This document shows, one piece after another, positions 6,143 to 10,119 of a stretch of DNA of 10,119 nucleotides. A program made the position numbers and the translations under genes. This stretch comes from Chryseobacterium gleum (GTDB lineage: Bacteria > Bacteroidota > Bacteroidia > Flavobacteriales_D > Sanyastnellaceae). Each line of letters begins with the position of its first letter. Within the stretch, counting starts at the first letter, position 1. The stretch spans positions 1 through 10,119 of the forward strand of contig CALQJP020000055.1 in the NCBI GenBank assembly GCA_943330925.2, given 5' to 3'. The notes under the pieces are model-generated. The model did not search any database. It worked only from the letters and a program-made list of their open reading frames with translations, and was not told the origin of the DNA.

Positions 6143-6513
6143 TTATTTTTATCAGTCAACTCACCAAAAGCAGCCCGTCAGTATCCTTCGACGAAGAGGC
6201 CAACATCTTCAAGATTGAAGGTGTCTCAACACTTGTAAATGCAATAGATTTTTACGACGGAGCTATAGGTTGGATAAATACAAACGAAATACAACTTAAG
6301 GGAAGTATAACATTCCTCTTTCACTTACCCTATTTCAATTCAGCCAGCATGAAGGGAATTCTCATGCTCATGCAACGCATTAAAAAAGGAATCGACAATG
6401 GTCACTCGTGGAGTATTAGCTGGCACGTAGAGGACGATGATGAGTTTCTACTCGATGCAGCTGAGTCGTTCGAAGAAATGCTCGAGGTATCCATTCACCT
6501 CGTAAAATCCTAA
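6139..6513 (+). CDS. SiaC-like DUF1987 regulatory phosphoprotein
   Basis: This encodes 124 residues, the usual size of DUF1987/SiaC proteins, which adopt an anti-sigma-antagonist-like fold. Family features are the opening TKSSPSVSFD (9-18), the central strand-helix FLFHLPYFNSASMKGIL (59-75) and the late strand SISWHVEDDDEFLLDAAE (97-114). P. aeruginosa SiaC is phosphorylated on Thr68 of an NTSS motif. The matching motif here is Asn67-Ser68-Ala69-Ser70, so Ser68 is the likely acceptor. The YPE motif usually found near residue 30 is replaced by GVSTLVNAI, so this copy is divergent. Its start overlaps the kinase stop by ATGA, implying coupled translation and matched stoichiometry. The stop lies four bases from that of convergent ftsY. 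The downstream partner is unknown. Confidence 0.8.
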   Translation: MIIFISQLTKSSPSVSFDEEANIFKIEGVSTLVNAIDFYDGAIGWINTNEIQLKGSITFLFHLPYFNSASMKGILMLMQRIKKGIDNGHSWSISWHVEDDDEFLLDAAESFEEMLEVSIHLVKS

Positions 6514-6517
6514 GGAT

Positions 6518-7492
6518 CTAGGCGTTTTGTTCGTCAGCCGATTTGAAAAGCGAGTCTACGAAATCGTGTCGGTTAAACACCTGTAAGTCGCCAATTTTCT
6601 CACCAACGCCAATGTATTTTACAGGGATGCTAAACTGATCGCTGATACCGATAACCACTCCGCCTTTTGCGGTGCCATCAATTTTGGTGATTGCCAAAGC
6701 ATTTACTTCTGTAGCGGCCGTGAATTGCTTGGCTTGTTCAAATGCATTTTGGCCGGTCGAACCATCGAGCACCAGTAGAATTTCATGCGGAGCATCGGGG
6801 GTAACCTTCTGCATTACTCGCTTAATTTTCGAAAGCTCATTCATGAGTCCTACTTTGTTGTGCAAGCGGCCGGCAGTATCAATCAATACCACATCCATTT
6901 GCTGAGCAACCGCGCTTTGCAGCGTATCAAATGCGACACTGGCAGGATCTGCACCCATACCCTGAGCAACAATAGGCACACCTGCTCGCTCACTCCAGAC
7001 CTTCAGTTGATCGACTGCAGCAGCCCGGAACGTATCGGCAGCACCCAGCATCACCTTCTTACCCTGGCCTTTCAACTGATGGGCGAGCTTTCCGATAGTT
7101 GTCGTTTTGCCCACACCGTTTACGCCCACCACCATGATAACATAGGGGCCGTTCATTTTCGGGATGAATACTTCCTCTCCGCTCTCCCCCTCATGGCCCT
7201 TCAACAACGACGAGATTTCTTGCCTGAGAATACCATTCAGCTCCGAGGTATTCATGAATTTGTCGCGCTTTACGCGCTCTTCAATGCTTCGTATGATTTT
7301 GAGGGTAGTTTCCACGCCCACGTCACTACCAATGAGCATTTCCTCCAAGTTGTCGAGCACCTCCTCGTCGACCTGACTTTTACCCACAATAATTTTAGCC
7401 AGTTTCGAAAAGAAACCCGAACGGGTTTTCTCCAAACCCTGGTCTAAACTTTCCTTCTTTTCAGAAGAGAACAGACGTTTAAAAAAATTCAT
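6518..7492 (-). CDS. ftsY: Signal recognition particle receptor FtsY
   Basis: FtsY is the SRP receptor GTPase that brings ribosome-nascent-chain-SRP complexes to the SecYEG translocon. The 324-residue protein has a short amphipathic N-terminus (MNFFKRLFSS) in place of the long acidic A domain of E. coli. A helical N domain spans about 20-95, and the GTPase G domain follows. G1 is GVNGVGKT (123-130), the I-box/G2 region DTFRAAA is 153-159, G3 DTAGR is 205-209, G4 TKID is 269-272 and the closing motif GVGEKIGDL is 295-303. The short N-terminus is usual for Bacteroidota. A terminator-like hairpin ends about 22 bases upstream of the start, so expression may depend on readthrough from the rpmG-DUF4295 transcript or on an unseen promoter. 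Confidence 0.97.
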   Translation of the reverse strand: MNFFKRLFSSEKKESLDQGLEKTRSGFFSKLAKIIVGKSQVDEEVLDNLEEMLIGSDVGVETTLKIIRSIEERVKRDKFMNTSELNGILRQEISSLLKGHEGESGEEVFIPKMNGPYVIMVVGVNGVGKTTTIGKLAHQLKGQGKKVMLGAADTFRAAAVDQLKVWSERAGVPIVAQGMGADPASVAFDTLQSAVAQQMDVVLIDTAGRLHNKVGLMNELSKIKRVMQKVTPDAPHEILLVLDGSTGQNAFEQAKQFTAATEVNALAITKIDGTAKGGVVIGISDQFSIPVKYIGVGEKIGDLQVFNRHDFVDSLFKSADEQNA

Positions 7493-7513
7493 AGGTGCGA
7501 TGTGGGGTAAAAC

Positions 7514-7546
7514 AAAAAAGACTTTCCCCGGAAGAGAAAAGTCTTT
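7514..7546 (-). terminator. Intrinsic terminator or attenuator between the DUF4295 gene and ftsY
   Basis: Read on the minus strand, AAAGACTTTTC (7546-7536) pairs with GAAAGTCTTT (7526-7517) with one bulged base and a 9-base loop. Counting through the T's of the stem end, the sequence continues as six T's (7519-7514), then G, then TTTT broken by a C-free run. The plus-strand reading lacks a U-tract, so the direction is minus. It begins 22 bases after the DUF4295 stop and ends 21 bases before the ftsY start, so any transcript covering both genes must pass it. Confidence 0.68.
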
Positions 7547-7568
7547 CTATACGTTGAGGAACGAATAA

Positions 7569-7724
7569 TCAGCTCTTGGTAAACCAAGCCTGAACACCGT
7601 CGTTGTGTACTATCTCTTCCTTGAATGAGTAAGCGCCTGATTTTGGCGACTTCACCATTTTAATCACCTTGGTGTGGTTCTTACCACTACCGGTTTGCAG
7701 GGTTGCAACTACCTTCTTAGCCAT
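7569..7724 (-). CDS. DUF4295 small basic protein
   Basis: This encodes 51 residues beginning MAKKVVATLQTGSGK and ending VQAWFTKS, too short for most ORF cut-offs. It matches the DUF4295 family, a roughly 50-residue, Lys-rich Bacteroidota protein almost always found directly after rpmG and before ftsY. The N-terminal MAKK and basic character recall small ribosomal proteins, and the constant pairing with L33 suggests a ribosome-associated role, but this is inference. It starts 10 bases after the rpmG stop and is surely in the same transcript. The stop TGA is at 7571-7569. Nothing unusual is seen in its length or composition. Confidence 0.93.
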   Translation of the reverse strand: MAKKVVATLQTGSGKNHTKVIKMVKSPKSGAYSFKEEIVHNDGVQAWFTKS

Positions 7725-7734
7725 GGCTTATCCT

Positions 7735-7917
7735 TTATTTTATTTCTTTGTGAACAGTCATTTTCTTCAGGATCGGATTGTACTTTTTCTTTTCCAAACG
7801 ATCAGGAGTGTTTTTGCGATTCTTTGTTGTGATGTAGCGGCTGGTGCCGGGCATGCCCGACTCCTTGTGCTCGGTGCACTCCATAATCACTTGAACTCGG
7901 TTACCTTTCTTTGCCAT
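7735..7917 (-). CDS. rpmG: 50S ribosomal protein L33
   Basis: This encodes 60 residues and belongs to the large-subunit ribosomal protein L33 family. The central TSRYITTKNRKNTPDRLE and the ending NPILKKMTVHKEIK are strongly conserved. There is a single Cys (Cys14 of ECTEHK) and no CxxC pairs, so this is the zinc-independent (C-) form. It is the first gene of a minus-strand unit with DUF4295. In many Bacteroidota rpmB (L28) lies immediately upstream, but no L28 is encoded between this start and ftsK. A leader inverted repeat and a candidate -7 box lie in the upstream spacer. Confidence 0.97.
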   Translation of the reverse strand: MAKKGNRVQVIMECTEHKESGMPGTSRYITTKNRKNTPDRLEKKKYNPILKKMTVHKEIK

Positions 7918-7968
7918 TGTCTTATATTCTTGAATGGGGGCGCGAATGTACGGTGTTTTTTACACTAA

Positions 7969-7998
7969 CCAAGCAAAAATCTAATGTTTTTTACTTGG
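7969..7998 (-). promoter_or_regulatory. Leader inverted repeat upstream of rpmG
   Basis: CCAAGCAAAAA (7969-7979) and TTTTTACTTGG (7988-7998) form an 11-base inverted repeat with one mismatch. In minus-strand RNA that mismatch becomes a G-U wobble, giving an uninterrupted stem with an 8-base loop, about 51 bases before the rpmG start. A small GTGT/ACAC hairpin (7953-7965) follows. The strand bias of the pairing hints at an RNA role such as leader control, but a DNA-binding site is also possible. Confidence 0.45.
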
Positions 7999-8024
7999 CA
8001 ATAGAACAACCGTCAAACAGCGGA

Positions 8025-8032
8025 CAAAAATA
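8025..8032 (-). promoter_or_regulatory. Candidate -7 promoter box for rpmG-DUF4295
   Basis: The minus strand reads TATTTTTG, an exact match to the Bacteroidota -7 consensus TAnnTTTG. A start site would fall near 8018, giving a leader of about 100 bases that contains the inverted repeat. No clear TTG -33 element is visible upstream, so this is moderate evidence only. Confidence 0.42.
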
Positions 8033-8158
8033 CACCTGTTTTCCAGCCATTTAAAACATTTCTATCTTTTATTTTCGGGCGACCCTAGTCTGCTTCAACC
8101 AAACAGCAACGTGTTGAAAAGCCCTTGAATATTGCTCCGAGCTGCTCGTGGTGCGAAA

Positions 8159-8166
8159 TAAATTTG
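8159..8166 (+). promoter_or_regulatory. Candidate -7 promoter box for ftsK
   Basis: TAAATTTG matches the Bacteroidota -7 consensus TAnnTTTG exactly, 55 bases before the ftsK GTG. The nearest TTG upstream is at 8132-8134, a spacing of 24 bases, slightly longer than usual for the -33 element. Confidence 0.45.
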
Positions 8167-8221
8167 AAACTAGTCGTTCTGCGTCTCTACGCAGCATAAT
8201 CCCTTTTAACTGAATTGCACA

Positions 8222-10119
8222 GTGGCCAGAAACACCAGTAAACATACCGAAGAGCCGGAAACTCCCGAAATACCTGCCGACAATAAGCGTAAAGCAAAGT
8301 CGAACGGAACCGGCAAATGGGCCCGCTTTATCACCTTCCTTCGCGACCCGCGCGTTCAGAAAATCATTGGAATCTTCACCGTGCTGTTTAGCGTGTTCAC
8401 CTTACTGGCTTGTGTTTCCTTCCTGTTCAATGGGGCACACGATCAACGTTTGGTGCTTGGTCAATACGATACCCCACAAAGTCAGTACGAGCCCTACACC
8501 AACTGGATGGGAAAAATTGGAGCTCACGTAGCGTGGTTCTTCATGAACAAATACTTCGGCTTGGGTGCTATTTTCCTTCCCCTTATCATATTCGTAATCG
8601 GATGGCGCATCTGGTGGGGCCGAGACTTACTGCCCTTCTGGAAAACCATTCGTATTTCCGCACTTGCCATGTTCTTCTTTCCCTTGGCCATCGGATTTAT
8701 CTTCCATCACCGTGTTGAAGGGCTCGACCGTACCATTGAGATCAGCTGCAACCCAAATCTGGTAGGCGGCTACGGACACCTTGCAACCTTGTGGTGCGTG
8801 TTTACAATTGGCTGGTGGGGAACCCTGATGCTGTTATTGTTTACTGTTGGGGCCTTTCTGATTTTCAATTTCAATCATCACGTAGAAGCTGCATGGTTGA
8901 GATTCAGCGAGTGGTGGGCCGATATGCTCAAAGCCAACCCCAAGGATGAGGAGGAAGAGGAAGAAGAAACAAAGCCCATCAAGGCTGCAGCGCCGGTTGC
9001 AGTAAAAAACGAGATTAACACCCCACCGACCGAAACAACTGTTGAAGTGAAAGTTCCCATTGTGGAGCCCGAAGCCCCCTGGGAGAACAAAGAAATTGTA
9101 TTTGAGGAAGAGGAAATACTGGAGGAGCCTGAAATTGTAACTCCGGAAGAGGTTGAAGAACAAGAAGAGTCGGAGGAATTTACATTCCAGGATGAAGCCG
9201 ACCCATCGGAAGAGGAAATGGAAGAGCCCGAGCCATTGGTTATTGAGCGTTCGCCCTCCGGTGGACCTACCACCATTCAAGTGGATGAAGACTTCTCGGT
9301 TGAGCTAAATGAAGCAGAGGAAGAGTTGGATGGAGAAGAAATTCAGCGCAGTCTAGAATCGCTCGGGCCATTCGACCCAAGGCTCGATTTATCGCGCTAC
9401 ACCTTTCCTCCTATTGACTTGCTGAAGGCACATGGCGGCCAAGGCCCACAAATAGACAAGGAAGAACTCGAGGAGAATAAGAACAAGATTGTCGAAACGC
9501 TCAATCACTATAAGATTGAAATTGCCAAGATCAAAGCCAGCATTGGACCCACAGTAACCCTCTACGAAATCATACCGGCTCCCGGGGTTCGCATCAGCAA
9601 AATCAAAAACCTGGAAGACGACATTGCCTTGAGCCTTGCAGCATTGGGTATCCGCATTATAGCGCCCATTCCGGGCAAAGGAACCATTGGTATTGAAGTG
9701 CCCAACTCGAAGCCTGATGTGGTGAGTATGCGTTCGCTCATCAATTCAGAGAAGTTTCAAAATGCTGAAATGGAACTACCGGTCGTGTTGGGAAAGACCA
9801 TCTCGAATGAAAATTTCGTAGCTGACCTGGCCAAAATGCCTCACTTGCTTATGGCAGGGGCCACCGGGCAAGGTAAGTCAGTAGGGCTAAATGCGATATT
9901 GGTTTCACTACTCTACAAGAAGCACCCGGCGGAAATCAAATTCGTATTGGTCGACCCCAAAAAGGTTGAACTCACGCTATTCAATAAAATCGAGCGTCAC
10001 TTTTTGGCCAAACTTCCCAATGAGGCCGATGCAATTATAACGGACGTTCAGAAAGTGGTTCGCACACTGCAGTCGTTGTGCATCGAAATGGACAACCGCT
10101 ATGAGTTGCTGAAAACAGC
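8222..10119 (+). CDS. ftsK: DNA translocase FtsK, N-terminal part (runs off the window)
   Basis: FtsK anchors at the division septum and pumps DNA to clear chromosome termini. The frame is open from GTG 8222 to the right edge (632 full codons). An in-frame TAA at 8207-8209 limits the start, and the first ATG lies after the first membrane helix, so the GTG (MARNTSKH...) is favoured. Four membrane helices are visible at about 48-69, 113-132, 145-162 and 189-216. A very acidic linker, rich in Glu and Pro, runs from about 242 to 372. The alpha domain begins near 385, and the Walker A motif GATGQGKS is at 546-553 with Lys552. VLVDPKK follows at 575-581. The Walker B, the rest of the beta domain and the gamma domain lie beyond the window. 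No frameshift was found. Confidence 0.95.
   Translation, partial: MARNTSKHTEEPETPEIPADNKRKAKSNGTGKWARFITFLRDPRVQKIIGIFTVLFSVFTLLACVSFLFNGAHDQRLVLGQYDTPQSQYEPYTNWMGKIGAHVAWFFMNKYFGLGAIFLPLIIFVIGWRIWWGRDLLPFWKTIRISALAMFFFPLAIGFIFHHRVEGLDRTIEISCNPNLVGGYGHLATLWCVFTIGWWGTLMLLLFTVGAFLIFNFNHHVEAAWLRFSEWWADMLKANPKDEEEEEEETKPIKAAAPVAVKNEINTPPTETTVEVKVPIVEPEAPWENKEIVFEEEEILEEPEIVTPEEVEEQEESEEFTFQDEADPSEEEMEEPEPLVIERSPSGGPTTIQVDEDFSVELNEAEEELDGEEIQRSLESLGPFDPRLDLSRYTFPPIDLLKAHGGQGPQIDKEELEENKNKIVETLNHYKIEIAKIKASIGPTVTLYEIIPAPGVRISKIKNLEDDIALSLAALGIRIIAPIPGKGTIGIEVPNSKPDVVSMRSLINSEKFQNAEMELPVVLGKTISNENFVADLAKMPHLLMAGATGQGKSVGLNAILVSLLYKKHPAEIKFVLVDPKKVELTLFNKIERHFLAKLPNEADAIITDVQKVVRTLQSLCIEMDNRYELLKT

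Larger units (their letters stand above)
7918..8221. other. Divergent intergenic region between rpmG and ftsK
   Basis: No gene is seen in these 304 bases. They hold a leader inverted repeat for rpmG, candidate -7 boxes for both directions, a 10-base direct repeat TGTTTTTTAC at 7954 and 7985 (31 bases apart) and a small hairpin CTGCG/CGCAG at 8179-8194 in the presumed ftsK leader. rpmB is not encoded on either strand here. Confidence 0.65.

Noticed and set aside
6785..7447. 220-residue plus-strand open frame opposite ftsY
   Set aside because: It is antisense to all GTPase motifs of FtsY and shows no domain of its own.
8834..9280. Minus-strand open frames of 148 and 132 residues opposite ftsK
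   Set aside because: They mirror the Glu-rich linker of FtsK, giving Phe/Leu-rich and Ser-rich low-complexity translations with no domain; the plus-strand FtsK frame is continuous.
1..10119. CRISPR array, toxin-antitoxin, phage or transposon genes
   Set aside because: No repeat-spacer pattern, integrase, transposase or terminal inverted repeats were seen; genes are mostly housekeeping or envelope types.

Overview
The window looks like chromosomal DNA from a member of the Bacteroidota, most likely Flavobacteriales-like, though this is inferred from gene content and not from a search. The main clues are a 51-residue DUF4295 protein (a family I know only from Bacteroidota) next to L33 and FtsY, Bacteroidota-style QueE and RimO proteins, signal peptides with Gln right after the cleavage site, start codons without Shine-Dalgarno sequences, and TAnnTTTG-type -7 boxes. 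There is no tRNA, rRNA, CRISPR array, transposase or integrase in the window. FtsK is cut off at the right edge and an unidentified gene at the left edge.

Left part, plus strand (1-2447): four genes joined by consecutive 4-base start/stop overlaps (ATGA, TTGA, ATGA). They are the end of an unidentified protein, a secreted YD-repeat-like protein, a DUF2490 protein read from a TTG start, and a lipoprotein isoaspartyl peptidase/L-asparaginase. All three complete products carry export signals, so this is probably one envelope operon. It runs head-on into queE (minus strand) with no base between the stop codons.

Middle, minus strand (2448-5508): queE, a 470-base spacer containing several hairpins, a 179-residue conserved-type hypothetical with a Tudor/CarD-like N-terminus, a spacer with a GC-rich palindrome and a tandem octamer, then rimO.

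Plus-strand island (5645-6513): a two-gene module of a SiaB-like HATPase kinase and a SiaC-like DUF1987 phosphoprotein, overlapping by ATGA. It sits between rimO and ftsY, which are commonly neighbours in Bacteroidota, and it points against both. No SiaA-type phosphatase or SiaD-type diguanylate cyclase is present, so its output is unknown. This is the best candidate in the window for an under-described system.

Right part: ftsY, the DUF4295 gene and rpmG form a minus-strand cluster, with a convincing intrinsic terminator or attenuator hairpin just ahead of ftsY. rpmB, which often precedes rpmG in this cluster, is absent. A divergent intergenic region of about 300 bases carries candidate promoters for rpmG and ftsK and a leader inverted repeat. 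The N-terminal 632 codons of ftsK (GTG start) run off the right edge.
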